Assembly (NCBI GenBank): GCA_951213105.1
Contig: OX578140.1
Location: 123,683,649-123,747,648, forward strand
Direction of reading: 5' to 3'
DNA from: Amaurobius ferox
Taxonomy: Eukaryota; Arthropoda; Arachnida; Araneae; Amaurobiidae
Length of the DNA stretch: 64,000 nucleotides
This document shows positions 1 through 12,670 of the stretch, one piece after another. Each line of letters starts with the position of its first letter. Position 1 is the first letter of the stretch. The position numbers were made by a program, and so were the translations under genes. The notes beneath the pieces were generated by a model, which saw nothing but the letters and a program-made list of their open reading frames with translations, was not told where the DNA came from and ran no database searches.

Positions 1-583
1 CAGTATGTAGATGCACAGAATTTAAGCGAAAATAAAGAGGTTTTACGACGAATACAACACTCAATATGAATTAAAAAGAACTTTAAAAATGACGATTTTG
101 AGATAAGATGGATGCCGTATTATATTTAGAAGTTGGTCACGTGATCGTTTCATATCATGGTCACGTGATCGCTTCATGTAAGAGGTGTAATTATTATTTT
201 AATTTTTATTTAAAAAACTACTGAATATATTTCGCTGAATTTTTTTTTATATATTTTATGGAACAATTTGAATATTACCTAAAATTTTCGAAGCAATTTG
301 TGAAATTTAAATCCGCTTAAAAAATGTTTAAAAAATTTGGTCCCATTGGGTTCAATGTATTTCATTTTTTCAATCCGGGTTCAATCCAAAACTAATTGGG
401 TGATATTATTTATTTATATTCCCATAGGTCCTACAGACCGTCTGAACAACATACTAAAATTTCATTTTGATTAAGTCATTTTTACGGCAGTTATCGTGTT
501 AACGGACAGACAGACAGACAGACAGACAGACAGATAGAATGAACAAAGTCATAAACACTTTTCAACTTTGTTGTAAAGTGTTA
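1..583 (+). mobile_element. Family A non-autonomous element, 5' end cut by the window
   Basis: The sequence recurs at 4179-5144, 26988-28353 and, inverted, at 12671-13954. It carries two CACGTGATC-type motifs near 140-175, a (GACA)n microsatellite at about 505-534 and a terminal palindrome at 555-583 in which AACACTTT pairs with AAAGTGTT. Microsatellite followed directly by a hairpin end is the layout of Helentron-associated (HINE/DINE-1-like) elements; that class is an inference. No coding capacity is visible. Confidence 0.7.
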
Positions 584-759
584 AAAAAAGATGTAATATA
601 TGGATAATGGTACGTGTTAGCGTTTAGAAAATGGTGCCTGCTTCTAAAGAAAGCATTATGATATAAAATAGTTATTTGTGCAGCGAATTTAACATAGGTC
701 TCCTCGCCGAGCCTTTTAAAAATTATTAGCCCTTGACATTTTTTCGTTCACATTCTCAT

Positions 760-1322
760 ATCAGATATCATTTGATTTTCTCAAAATTTTTAAACGCATA
801 GCGTTGTATGGTGACGTAGCAAAAATGAGAAAATCTAAAATATCTCGAGAACGGCTAGTCTAAGAGTAATGGAGTTGATCTTATTCTTTTCATAGTCAAA
901 AATAACGTATAAAACAGGAATTTAATTGATAATTTGAGCATAGGTATATTATATTTTAGATTTTGACGATTTTTGAGGGCCATTTCGCAAAAAAGGCAGG
1001 TTCTTTTTTCCAAACCGTATCAAAACCTAATGAGCACCAGGGTAACCCACAAGTGACTTATAAAATTTTATGAAATTTTGTCTATTAGGTTTTGAGTTAG
1101 AGTGGATACATACATTGCACATACAGACAAACACACAGACAGACACACGCAGTCACACAGACAGACGCACATACAGACGCACACACACAGACGTCATGTT
1201 AAAAATATATTTTCCTATTCTAGAGGTCCCAAAACGTGTAAATCTGTCGAAAACTCCAGTTGCGATTGTCGACATGATTCCAATACTTTCCCTATACATT
1301 ACCATGTATTGTAGGGAAAGTA
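760..1322 (+). mobile_element. Family E element, 5'-truncated
   Basis: It matches the E copies at 28922, 33844 and 49775 from the TATCTCGAGAACGGCTAG block onward. It then carries the CAGCACCAGGGTAACCCACA block, a GACA/CACA microsatellite at about 1120-1190 and the terminal palindrome TACTTTCCCTATACATT...GGGAAAGTA, which ends at 1322. The usual TCTGATGTGGG start is missing or decayed. Short reading frames here are repeat-encoded and not genes. Confidence 0.65.
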
Positions 1323-1744
1323 ATAAAAACGGGTATATTTATGGGATATAATAAACAACACTCAATCAGTGTTTGTGTAGTCACAACTTACAATGAGGTA
1401 TTATAATATCCATTGTTGTAAATAAATTAAAAATGAGTCCAATGTTCGGTTTAATTTTCAGTATATGATGTCATATGCAACGTAAAGCACTAAAATACTG
1501 CACCTTATACATAAATTATTAGTGTGGTTAATGCAATAATTAGAAATTATTCTGTTGAAAAGTAACATTCAATGAAAATATGTAACATTTCTTGAACTTT
1601 TAAACGTGAACTAGCATTTTATAGATTGATTTCCTAATTTTTTGTTATAATTGAAATTAGAGAGATTTTTACTCTTCGATTTAAAAAATAAGTAAATAAC
1701 TTATATTCTGCCTATCGAGTTTTGGATTTAATGTAACAATATTT
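1323..1744. other. AT-rich spacer
   Basis: No coding signal. The motif ACAACACTCAAT near 1350 also occurs near 50 and 3340, so this is probably decayed repeat. Confidence 0.4.
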
Positions 1745-2560
1745 TCTTTACATACATAGTTGTATAATGTGTAGAGGGAGTATTGTGATGGAGTCGAAAA
1801 TTCGAATTCGAGTTTTCAACGGAAGAGTACGTTTTGAGCACCGCGGACTCGAATCGAATATTTCTAAAATGATGTCTGTGTGTATGTATACATGTTAGTG
1901 TGCTTGCATGTGTGTATGTATGTTAGTGTGTGTGTGTAAGCATGCTAGTGTGTATGTAAGCATGATAGTGCGTGTGTAAGCGTGTTAGTATGTGTTTCCG
2001 TGAGTCTGGGGATGCTTAAATTCAGGAATGAACTGAGTGTTACAAATTAAATTTGGTATGAGTATTGCAATCAATAAATACTGGAATTCTATTGATTTTA
2101 AACGTTTTCAAATGTTCGGAAAACCAGCTCAAATTTTGAATGATTCTGTGAAAAAAATTCGGAATTTCAATAACCATAAACAAATAACAACTTCAAACGG
2201 GATTTTTGTTAGAAAATGAATGGAATAAACTTTAGAACACTAGCATAAACTGTTCTCGAGATATTAAACGTTTTCTTAAATAAATTTTTCACAAAATTGC
2301 ATAAGATTAAAAAAAAGTAATAACTATCATCTAATATGTTCACTTATGCAGTATTATGTAAAAAATCTGTAAACACCATTCTTGAGGATCTAGTTTGATC
2401 CATTGACGAGAGAAGTTGCATTTGTAATAGTTTCGTGTTTTCAATACCATAAACATTGTGTCGCGGATCTTGCTCATCATTATTTCTCGTTTATAGAAGT
2501 AAAGCCATTGCATTATGTAGAGAAATTGCATTATGTAAGGAAATTGCATTATGTAGGGTA
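1745..2560 (-). mobile_element. Family B element, degenerate, reverse orientation
   Basis: From the left it shows a decayed hairpin end, the GGAGTCGAAAATTCGAATTC block, a TG-rich microsatellite at about 1878-1995 and the block about mutated calls of CGTTCTCGAGATATT. The order and spacing match the full reverse copy at 17709-18687. The right boundary is approximate because the terminal part has decayed into ATTGCATTATGTA repeats. Confidence 0.55.
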
Positions 2561-4178
2561 GGCTATCGTATTATGTGTGCCGCAAACATCATATTTTTAA
2601 TTTCTCATACTACGCAATATAGTATAGAGAAAGTACTGTTTTCACGAAAGTTTTTAAATTCGAGATTTTGATGCCATTATATGTTTTAGGACCTCCTAAC
2701 ACGTTTTGAAGTGATGTCCGTCTGTCTGTGGTCGATTTATTTTGCACATGATTGCGATCACAAATATTAATGGGTTATATATCCGGCTTTGGTATAGAAA
2801 AATATAGAATTATATAGAATTTTTTTAAATTCGAGCTAAAGCTTCGAAATTTTATATTTTTTTATAACATTGCAGCACAGGATAACATTTGACATAATCA
2901 TGCATAAAAGGGTCAATTTATGGCAAAATGATCACGAGACTTCCATTAGTTTCAATCATTGTTGTAAAAAATAGCCGTGGTACAATTTTTTTCGTGACGT
3001 CATTAGTACCCCCCCCCCCCCCTCAGGGAACAAGTTACCTCCCCGGGAGGTACATTGTCAAGTGTGACATCAATCGAAAGATTGTTTCAATCCTTTTAAA
3101 GGGAAGCTATAATCATTCAAACCCACAATACCGATTTTTCAAAAAATTTTCTTGTAAAATTTGAAAGAAAAAAAGTTACTAAAAATGGATTTTGGTATGA
3201 CAAAGTCGAGTTGAGCCATACTTCAGTTAATTTTTATATGCAAATACAATATTTTACAGTTTAGTTCAATAATAATCCTATTAATAGTTCAATGATAATC
3301 CTATTAATAGTTCAATGATAATCCTACATAATAAAAGACAACACTCAATCCTGGTCTGTGTAGCCTATCGAGGTGAAGTAAAGGGTTTATACAGGCCGAA
3401 GGCGTTGCCACAATATGATGCAATTGCATGGTCACGTGATTCTATTGCCTGAAGAAATTAGAAATTAAACCGGAAACTGTATTGAGCTCATGGAGTTAGA
3501 GATGAGATAATTCTTTTACCTCCATGATTTAGCTGACTAGGAAAGTTAATATTCAGAGAGATCTTCCCAATTTAAAAAGTCAGAATTTTAATATTTAAAC
3601 CACGGAACTAGAGAGACTTGAAGGGCTTATCTTTATAATATGAACATAATATCGCAACCTATGGTTCTCATAATTTAGCAATTAGAATTTTCACTTTCTG
3701 AGTAAATAAGCTTTTCACAGGCCAGAAAGGAGAAATTAAATGAGGATATCTCGAAATTGTCTTTCATGTCATCCTTCATTCGGACTTTTTTTATTATTAA
3801 TTAGGAAATTTTTTTCTGCACACACCAGATGCTTGAAAGATCTGTAAAAATATTCTGAACATAAATATCTTAGATTCATTCTAAAAAGTTGTAAAGTTAC
3901 TTCACATTTTGAAGTATTTGTCAGATTTTTTTTGAAGATGATAAATGACTTCAAAGAACGCTTAACTATTAACATCATGAAATTTTTTTTTCTATTATCT
4001 AGTTATAAAATTTGGTTATTTTTGAGTATTTTAGTACATCGGTATTCTCGAATGTTAATTTTTTTTCTGTAGATATTAAGAAAATACAGTACATCAACAA
4101 TACAATACCAAACATAAATTTATACTTTTTCTCATAAAGATTTTTGAACTTGCAAGCATGATATTTAAACAAGAAAGA
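2561..4178. other. Non-coding, decayed repeat fragments
   Basis: About 2615-2790 resembles the hairpin end of the B/E families in reverse. A C-run lies near 3009-3022, and a 22-25 bp phrase is repeated three times at about 3267-3330. A CACGTGAT motif near 3434 recalls family A. I see no gene. Confidence 0.4.
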
Positions 4179-5144
4179 TCAATCATGCATAAAGCATTGA
4201 TTATGAAACACTTTCCAACTTCTATGCAATTTTATACAAACATCTCTAAAATGAGATACATTCCTCGGTAATATTTTTAAAATTATCACAATACTACATT
4301 AATTTATTATATTTGAAAACTTCATCGAAGAAAATGAACTTTATTCAAATGACGGCATTGAAATATAAATTGCCTGGTTTAAACATCTCTAAAATGCGAT
4401 ACATTCCTCGGTGATATTTTTAAAATTATCATAACACTCCAATAATTTATTATACTTGAAAACTTCATCGAAAACAAATGAACTTTATTCAAATGACGTC
4501 ATCGAAATATAAATCGCCTCTATATAAAAGCAGCATTTCATTCATAAACATTCTTCCAATCGTTTCATTCATCACAATACTATAATAATTTATTTTATTT
4601 TAAAATTTGAAAAATTATTATCTACCATATTTATTTTAAAATGTGAAACCTTTCTCATATATTAAATAATTAAACTCTTGGAAAGATATTTATTATATAA
4701 TATATCTTTTTTGTTTTTCTGGAGGATATAATGAGAGTCAGAATTTAATTGAATTTGTTTTTCTCCCTATATTAAATAATTTTTATTTAAAAAACTACCT
4801 AACATATTTTACTGAATTTTTTTATATATTTTATGGGATAATTTGAATACTTCCTAAAATTTTCGAAGCAATTTGTGAAATTTAAATTTGCTTAAAAAAT
4901 GTTTGAAATATTTGGTCCCATAGGGTTCAATGCATTTCATTTTTTCAACCTGGGTTCAATAAAAAAGTAATTGGGTGATATTATTCATTTATATTCCCAT
5001 AGGTCCCACAGACCATTTGAAAAACATACTAAAATTTCATTTTGATTAAGCCATTTTTACAGCAGTTATCGTGCTAATGGACAGACAGACAGACAGACAG
5101 AATGAACAAAGTCATAAACACTTTCAACTATGTTGTAAAGTGTT
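4179..5144 (+). mobile_element. Family A element, complete-ended copy
   Basis: It starts TCAATCATGCATAAAGCATT, a short imperfect hairpin, followed by the subterminal motif AAACACTTTCCAAC. A 136 bp module is present twice (about 4245-4380 and 4385-4515). The 3' part matches 180-583 and ends with a GACA microsatellite and the palindrome AACACTTTCAAC...GTAAAGTGTTA. The 5' subterminal motif repeats the arm of the 3' hairpin, which supports these ends. It is non-coding. Confidence 0.65.
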
Positions 5145-5164
5145 AAAAATAGTGACTTTACCCA

Positions 5165-5275
5165 TTACAAAAATTAATTAATACTACTGTTGTAATAACA
5201 TTAATAATTAATTAATAATAATTAAATAATATTAATAACTAAATAATAATAATTAAATAATACTATGAATATTAT
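5165..5275. repeat. TAATAATTAAATAAT low-complexity tract
   Basis: Simple AT-rich repetition immediately downstream of the family A copy. Confidence 0.7.
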
Positions 5276-5504
5276 CTATTCAGATGGATCCAGCTCATAA
5301 ATATATTGATCTTTACGCCTGTATTACATGTTCTATTTTCAGCGACCAGAAATATGTAAGTGGATACTTAATGCTACAGAAAAATAAAAGGGATTTCTTC
5401 GGTTTTGAAAAAAAAATCTCTCCATTCTCGGGATCATTCCAGTTATTTTGATATCTCAGTAGGTAAAGTTTCTAGGAAATTGTTGGATAGAGATTGTAAA
5501 GAAT

Positions 5505-5607
5505 CTCGTTGCCCCAACCGGGAATCGAAACTCCGATATTCATACTGGTAAGCCAACGCTTCGTATTCCCCCTACCGTTGATCTACTGGTCGGAATTGCA
5601 AGTTATT
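5505..5607 (-). mobile_element. tRNA-headed SINE (family D), head fragment
   Basis: On the minus strand a tRNA-like head reads CAGTAGATCAACGGTAGG (A-box region), then TTTCGATTCCCGG (B-box region) and GTTGGGGCAACGAG. The same head recurs at 19602, 21737 and 30213. It is too diverged and poorly paired to call a functional tRNA. Confidence 0.6.
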
Positions 5608-8377
5608 ATGGTCGAAGTGGATTCTTCAAGATACATACATAATCTAGATACACTGATAAGTGTTATTTAGTAAGATTAAGTAGGAGCCACTACCTTTTTC
5701 AAGTTTGTTTGCAACCAGCTCAAACATTAAAATATAATTAAAAGTGAGATTGCTGGAATATACAATGGATTGAAATTTATTTTTTTTAAATTTTGTAAAT
5801 ATAATAATTCCGCATAGGTCTTTATTGACAGTTAAATCTGAAGTATACAAAGAATAAACTTCAGGAATGAGATGTAATTTTATATGTGTGAGCTTAGCGT
5901 ACTCGCTACAGCAATGACAATAATACATTAATCAAATTTAAATATAAAATTTAAATATTAAAATGAATAAGGATTTTGAAGATTATTCTACAATGTTCAA
6001 TAAATTTGTATAATGAAGTTATCTGCTCTGCATTGTAATAAAAATGTTTAAATGAAATATGCAAATGATAGAGTTGGAAACTGTAATTAAACATACCAAA
6101 TCATTTTAAGATAAATATAAATTAGAAACGATTTTTTTATTTTATTTAAAGTAGGAAAAGTAATGAGAGTTTTATGTTCCATTTTGACACGCCGTGCTGG
6201 ATAATAATTGTCTTTCGCCTTCATTGTTATATAAGAGCAATTAAAATCATGTCCTGTAACTGACTTTTAAATCTTGCATTTTTTACTTTATTTGTCACTT
6301 GGTTCGAAAGATAAACATGCACATGTAGGTTTTAAGAGAAATTCATAATTAAAAAAATATTTGAAGTTTGGTAGATTTTAAATAGGTGACCTTAATATGT
6401 ATGTAGTTTATATATAAAGTACATAAAATTTTGAATTAATTGCTAGGAGAGATTAGGGCAATAATATAATATAATACAATGATTTATTTATAAAATACTT
6501 TGTGGAATACTCTGTGGGCACTTTGGATGCACATTTGATAATTAATTTATGAAATATTCTGTGGGTACTCTATGGCATAAAGATGCATTCTAAAGCAAGT
6601 GGTATATCGCCACGAAATTGCGCACAAGAAATAATATGTAAAGAGAAACAAAGAATAATATGTACTCAGAAAATAGCAGGTTTCATTTCATAGTATTGGC
6701 AACATGAAGACTCATGATAGTTTAGAGTGAAACCGCCTCTGGTGAAAATATATACTGATAAATGACTCGACATGGAGTTAAATAGCAATCTGATGTTATC
6801 CTGAGGTGGATTGTTCCAGGGTCCTTGTCATTGTTTAGCTAGACTATGCAAATTCCGTAATGACTGCAACTAAGTTAAGATATGTCTACCATATGTGTCG
6901 GAGCACTACCATGAAGGAAAATAGCTTTCAGAAGACGTGACAGTATAAGCAATACAACTAACCCCAAGATGTCTTGAAAGTACAAGTGAGAGGTTGTTAA
7001 AGTACCACTTAGTAACTCTAGAGAAGATTAGCTGTCATAAGATAAGACTTTACAGGGTTCATTTCATGTGTGACGGGTGTATGCAGAACCATGCAACTGA
7101 TCTCCTGCATATATAAATACGACGGTTCTCAGACGAATACAGTTCTCAGACAGAAACGATATTCATGAACGTCATTCAGACTCTGAATTCTTGAGCCCGA
7201 AATCGCTTCAGACGATGTTGCTTATGTCAAGTAGTCAGCGGCACACATATTAAGGGATATCTAGCATGCAATACTTTTGCAGTCTGCACTCTTCTTCCAA
7301 TCGTATTATTTGATACCGCATGATGCGCAGTTGAATCGAGATGTTTTTGAATTGTCGACAAGCTAGCGACCGGTGCCTCTAATTTATGACTCTCTAGTTA
7401 TAAGTCTAGACTGTATAGTTCTAGAGTTCTTATGTTTTATGATTAAGGTACAACTAATTTGTGATCATATATGTTGGGGATCATAAGTAATATTCCATTC
7501 ACACACAAAATGCTTCTTAAACTCATTTAATACTTCTAACTACGCCGAAGAACGGGTAACCGATTTAAATGCATTATAAATCTGCAGACAATTTTCACTT
7601 ATAACATGCAGAAACACTGTTACCTGCTGAATTTCTTTTAAGCCACTTTCAACCATGTGTAGCCCGAATCATTGTCGCCATAATGTACATGCTTCCGCGG
7701 GCGATGAATTTAACTTCAACGGCCGTGGTGGTGGAAAATGTTGTATTTTTTAAAAAATTTCTTTTTTCCTGACCCCATGTGGTAGCGTCCATTAATACTC
7801 TTATCATTTGCACATATAGTAGAGGTGGGTGAGAGCTCGGTTCTCAAATTGTCCATCACGAGTCAATTGGCATATTGGGGCAACAAGGGAAAGGAGTTAA
7901 AATAGGGCCCTTTTTCTTTATCTAAAATATCAAAACGATTAATTAATGAAGATAATTATAGAATAATTAATGAAGCTAACCCTTGATATGCTAATAAAAC
8001 TGACCCCTAATAATTAATGAATTTAAAAAAGACTCCAAATTTCACAAGAAGGTAGCCAATTGAGTAATATATTCTTGAGTATAATAATAACATTAAAGAA
8101 AATACATTTAAGACTATTTTTACCCTTTAAATCATATCCTTTAAATTTCAGAAATAATATTTCCTGTCGGGCCACGCACCTAATTTTTTTGTTAATTAAA
8201 GTAAACAAGCAAGCGTGCTACAGCTTCGACCACATCGTCGCTTCCCAATAGGTGAGGTTGTGGTCAAACGCTTGCCTGGTTTAATGTAAAAAAGCAAGAA
8301 ATAGGTATATTTATTTTTTTGAGGAAAATGAAACATAACTGAGAATCAAACATATTTATTAGACAATTTAAAAATAT
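5608..8377. other. Long non-coding stretch
   Basis: No reading frame here has recognisable protein similarity. 6480-7340 is less AT-biased than its surroundings and may be an old LTR or repeat. A TATAAATA motif near 7112 is followed by the repeated phrase TTCTCAGAC. No terminal repeats could be found by eye. Confidence 0.35.
7109..7120 (+). promoter_or_regulatory. Possible TATA box
   Basis: CATATATAAATAC lies about 18-25 bases upstream of two copies of TTCTCAGAC. It could be the core promoter of a decayed LTR. In such AT-rich DNA a chance match is quite possible. Confidence 0.2.
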
Positions 8378-10130
8378 TTAAAAGTGAGACATCTGACTTT
8401 GTTTTGCAGAGCTAAGTGAATCAAAATTGATCTCGACTGATGTTGTCGCTACACGTAAGCAGTTTTCCAAATGAACATCAGTAATTCGTGTTCTCACTTG
8501 TGATTTGATGTGCTTCAATGCTAACTATTAATTCAGCTAAAAAGCTGTTCACCCGCATAAGTGTTTCCAAATAGCGAAACCGTCGACAGAGCATGTTTGA
8601 AAAATGGCAGGATATTTATCCTTGTCCAAATACGTTTTATAGAACTCTTCCAAACCAATTTAATGGAATTTCTCTTTTAACTGTGTATTACAACACATTT
8701 CATAATGTTCCATTTGTATTCTTCCTGGTAATAAATTCACGTCTACCGCGAATGGCGTTGCAAATGCGCAAAAAAGCACATGATGTTTTTTAAAATCCTG
8801 AAATAGGTTTTTAAATTCGAGGTTTAAGTCAGATATCAAAGAAGCGTATTTATCCGCCGCCTCCTGTGTGACGTCTGGTTGCAATGACAATGTAGGAAAG
8901 TGAATAAAGTTTTTTGTCCTCAACTGTTGTTCCCAAAGACCAAGTTTCATTTGAAATGCAGAAATATGATCATACATCTTATTAATTAATTGATCTTTCC
9001 CTTGTAGACGAGTATTAACGTCATTTAGGTGGCTGAAACTCGACCAGAAATGCAAAGTCGTAAACCCACTCTTTGTCTTCAATCTCTGGGATACTTTTTG
9101 ATTTGCTTGCAAAGAATGATTGCATTTCTTGCTGCAAATCAAACATTCTTTTCAGCATTAGATCACTTAATTAATGAAGATTAATGAAGATCACTATTTT
9201 GATGACCACTTTCATGACATGGCCCATTTTGAGGAACTTCGAACATAAATTCTCCTGATGAATAATGCAATGAAAATTTAGCATTATTACCGACTTTGGA
9301 GGCCTCATTTTCAATCAATTTTACTAAACCTTCGTGTCTCCCAATCATTGCTGGAGCACCATCCGTTGTTAAGCCCGATAAGTTGTTAAGTTGTAACGAA
9401 AAGCGATTCAATGTCGATGTAAGTGCCTCTAACAAATCTCGTGACTTAGTAGTGTCCTTAAGTGGATACAGTGCCGCTAATTCTTCTGTCTTTTTAAAAT
9501 GGACATCAACACCCCTGATAAAAATTGCCAGTTGGGCAGTATCTGTCATATCTGTGCTTTCATCCAATGCTAGAGCATAAAATATAAACTCGGATGCTTG
9601 ACTTTTCAAATTATCTTTAATATGTTTTCTAATGTCGTCCCCACGCCTAGTAATAGTCTGACGAGACAGACATATTTTTGAGAAATCCTTCTTCTTTTCT
9701 GGACACAGAATTTCAACGACGTTCTCCAAACATTCCTTAACCATTTCACCATCTGAATATGGCTTCGATTTTCTTGCTAGTATCATGGCTACTGCATAAC
9801 TAGCTTTTACATAGCATGTTGACTCTGAACCCGCTCTAGTAAATATCTTTTGTTGTGCAGAAATTTTTTTTTAAGTCATTTACTTGGTCTTGTTGAAATT
9901 GCCCTTTGTACTTATCAAACTTATTTGCATGTTTAATCTCGTAGTGCCGTTTGATGTTATACTCTTTCAAAACAGAAACAGATTCGTTGCATATCAAGCA
10001 TATGGGCTTTGTTTTAATTTCCAAGAAAAAATAGTTTATAGTCCACCTGTCTTGAAAACTTCTTAATTCTTCTCTGATTCTTTTCTTCTTTGGTCCAACG
10101 TCTTTACTAGTAGACGCAATGGTAGGTCTT
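8378..10130 (-). pseudogene. hAT-superfamily transposase pseudogene (GTF2IRD2/ZBED-like)
   Basis: The conceptual product, read across frames on the minus strand, has the family order. First come a basic N-terminus and a BED-like zinc finger (about 10030-9890, CLIC then H-x4-H). Next are a catalytic core with LALDESTDMTD and GLTTDGAPAMIG, a middle block with LNDVNTRLQGKDQLI, and a C-terminal dimerisation block with FGNTYAGEQLF and TRITDVHLENCLRVA. Breaks: a frameshift in an A-run near 9870, another near 9265, a deletion around 9130-9180 where about 100 expected residues are missing, a frameshift near 9030, and stops or shifts at 8655 and 8480-8570. The frame closes at 8378. This is a dead transposon gene, resembling the host-domesticated GTF2IRD2/SCAND3 group only by family. 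Confidence 0.88.
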
Positions 10131-10730
10131 CGTTTTTAACTGAAAAAAATAAAATACCACGGGTAATACTAATTAATAATAATTAATTAATTTAAATTAA
10201 ATAAATAAAACGTTTTAGTGTTTACTTAGTAGTTTGATTTCTTATTATAAATATGATAAATATGCATTTTAACGTTGATCGCAAAATCTCTCCAGACGTA
10301 GTGTGGCGATAATAGAACGAAATTACAGAATAACACGGAACTTTGTCAAGTTGGATTGAAAGTAGTTATGAGTATGAGTCCGATAGATTTACGAGCTTCC
10401 CGAAGACGCCGAAGACCACAGAACATATATATCAGAAGTTGAAGCCTCATATTAAATTTTATCAACACCTAGTGTCGGACAAAAAACTAAGTAACCTTGA
10501 GTGTCAAATAGCAGGATATTTGAAATAGCTAAAATCTATGAATTTTCCCGAAAATGCGGGATATTTAAAATAGTTTAAAACCAATGAATTTTTCCAAAAA
10601 TGCGAGCTATTTCAATTTTCTCTTAGCTATGATTTAAAAATATATGATGCGAACGACTCATGATGTAATGTTCTTTTGGTGATATGTACAATAAATTTAT
10701 TATTTATGTTCATTTGACCTAGCTCCGTGG

Positions 10731-10762
10731 GCCGCATGCGGCCCGTGTGTTGGCTACCCCTG
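10731..10762 (-). repeat. hAT terminal inverted repeat, transposase 5' side
   Basis: On the minus strand the end reads CAGGGGTAGCCAACACACGG followed by GCCGCATGCGGCC, a typical hAT terminus. It lies about 630 bases upstream of the transposase start. The adjoining 8 bases, CTTTAAAT (10763-10770), could be the target duplication; CTTTAAAT also occurs at about 8125 and 8140, but no matching inverted terminus is visible there. Confidence 0.6.
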
Positions 10763-10783
10763 CTTTAAATGTTTACTTCACAC

Positions 10784-11930
10784 TTAGTGCATTTGGAAAA
10801 TGTTCTGCAGGCTATACAAACGAATCAAACAAGCCTTAATTTCAGATGTGACTTCCCTGGCTTTGACACAAGCTTTGCATCGACGTTTAAGTTCTTTAAT
10901 CAAGCGATCTAGCACGGAAGAGCACAGTAAATGCCATTTCTGCAGAAGGGCAGTTTTCAGCTCTTGAAGAGTAGTTGGAGGGGGTGGACGAGCAGAGACA
11001 ATTACTCCAAGGGCATTTCAAAGATTTTCGATGGAATTGAAGTCCGACGAATACGCTGGTCAATGCATTCGAACAATACCTCGGCTCTCAAGATGCTCGT
11101 TCACCAGCCCTGCTATGTGTTGTTGTTGAGACCCAGACCGTCCGACCTACCAGAAAGGTGTAAGGTAACTGTTTGGACGGCCGGGAAGTAGCCCTGCTAT
11201 GTGTGGATGAGTGGTGTAGTGCATTAAAAAATCTGAACCCACTGTTACAGCGTAGAATTTCACGAAGGATTCAAGGATTTCATCGCGATATCTTTCCATT
11301 ATCACAGCACCCCCTGTGCACACGTGAATGTTTGTGCGATATCTCAAAGATATTCCAGCCCTACCACGATACTACCACGAACTACAGGCATGGTATTCAA
11401 CGATGTCATTAGACTGGTTGCGTGTTCCTGGTGCATTCTAGAATTCCAGAACGTTACAGGTTTATTGTTTGAATCTAGGGAAAATCGTGACGCATCCATG
11501 AAGAGTATATTGAACCATTGTGCTTCTGTCTCAGTTGCACACTGACGACGCCATCCTAATCGTGTTCTTCTGCCTTTAGTGTTCAAAGGGACATAAATTC
11601 GTGGTACCCGGGCATAGAGTCTTTTGATACGTAGTCTTTGTCTCACAGTACTGTCGGATATAGACTTCCTATTGTTGTAGTAGCCATTAATCTGAGAGTT
11701 GGTGCGGTTGGTCGGCGATTACGTTTGGCTAGTAATGCGATGTACCGGTAATTAGTGGATGTTGTATCCATAGAACAACCTGAAATGGATCTCCGGGTAG
11801 TGTCCCACTTGTTTGGAATTGTTTTCATAAACAAGAATTCACAGAAGAGCCCACAGAAAAGAAATTGACGACTTCCTTAATGGACTGCCCTGCCTCAAAC
11901 CTCCAAAGAATACGGTGGCGTTTGGAATTT
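10784..11930 (-). pseudogene. Tc1-like transposase pseudogene
   Basis: Minus-strand fragments follow the Tc1 order. There is an N-terminal helix-turn-helix start (RFEAGQSIKEVVNFFS near 11900), the second DNA-binding part with RLRIKRLYARVPR near 11620, the first catalytic Asp in LFMDASRFSL near 11490, and a MHYTTHPHIAG block near 11215. Last come SIENL near 11040 and a C-terminal RRCKACVKARE near 10865, with a stop at 10784. Known Tc1 proteins have MHDN at the second catalytic site; here the Asp is Tyr. Two expected Trp codons near 11060 and 11030 read TGA, and frameshifts lie near 11350 and 11640. A SINE fragment with its own target duplication splits the catalytic domain at 11121-11189. The element is inactive. 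Confidence 0.85.
11121..11189 (-). mobile_element. SINE family C, 5'-truncated insertion in the Tc1 pseudogene
   Basis: The 69 bp match the tail end of SINE C (TGTTGTTGAGACCCAGACCG to GGACGGCCGGGAAG). They are bracketed by the exact duplication AGCCCTGCTATGTGT at 11106-11120 and 11190-11204. The CAA-type tail lies at the left, so the copy is on the minus strand and truncated at its 5' end, as expected of LINE-machinery retrotransposition. Confidence 0.9.
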
Positions 11931-12670
11931 TCGAAACGTATGTTTCGTGTCATAACAAAGCCGATCTGATCCTAAATCAAATACAATATTCTTCGAACTT
12001 TTACTTCTTTGAGTATTGAAACGAGTCGTTTTCACCCCCCGTCTAATTTTTCTATTGTTCGAGGAGCAAATAGCTATTGGATACATCATCTGCTATTTAC
12101 ATAACCCCCATCGGCGAATATCACCCAATAAAATCCACCGATGCGTTCGATATTTAAGAACTTGTATAGCATGATTCAATATTAGAAAGCAGTTTTTAAG
12201 GAACGATAACCCGTTTGTTTTTCCCTTTGTGAGTTTGCACTTTGCAGAGAGTAAGTGTCTTCCTGAGTCAAAATAACTCAAAGCTGTTCAAATATGCCTG
12301 TAATCTCCGGACTAGAATGGTATCCATATATATTACATGCGACCTCTTTTTCATTTTAAGAATTGCATGTATACGTCACAACGTCGATATATCTGCTTGT
12401 GTGCGATATTTTGGTCAATCATCTTTGGTGAGATCATTTTCTTGTCAATCAACTTTTAATTTCAAGGCTGCTATAAATTTCTATTTCAGCTTTTTTCCAT
12501 TTGTCCCACTCCTTATGTAATCCTCAAAACAGGATGTTATTACTGATACCACAACAGCAAACGATTTTACATGTTGCCATTTGTTAAACAAGTAAATATT
12601 ATTTTCATTTTCTATCTCAATTGAGGAAGTCTTTCAAATCCTTAAGAACATTTTTTAACACTTTTCAACT
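11931..12670. other. Non-coding, no features recognised
   Basis: It lies upstream of the Tc1 pseudogene. No Tc1 terminal inverted repeat could be identified by eye, and the short reading frames have no recognisable similarity. Confidence 0.4.

Noticed and set aside
8125..8150. CTTTAAAT as the far-side hAT target duplication
   Set aside because: It matches the 8 bases at 10763-10770 but is AT-rich, occurs twice nearby, and no inverted hAT terminus adjoins it.
10343..10528. 61-codon frame between the hAT end and its transposase
   Set aside because: It is on the opposite strand to the transposase, lies within the element's non-coding end region and has no recognisable similarity.
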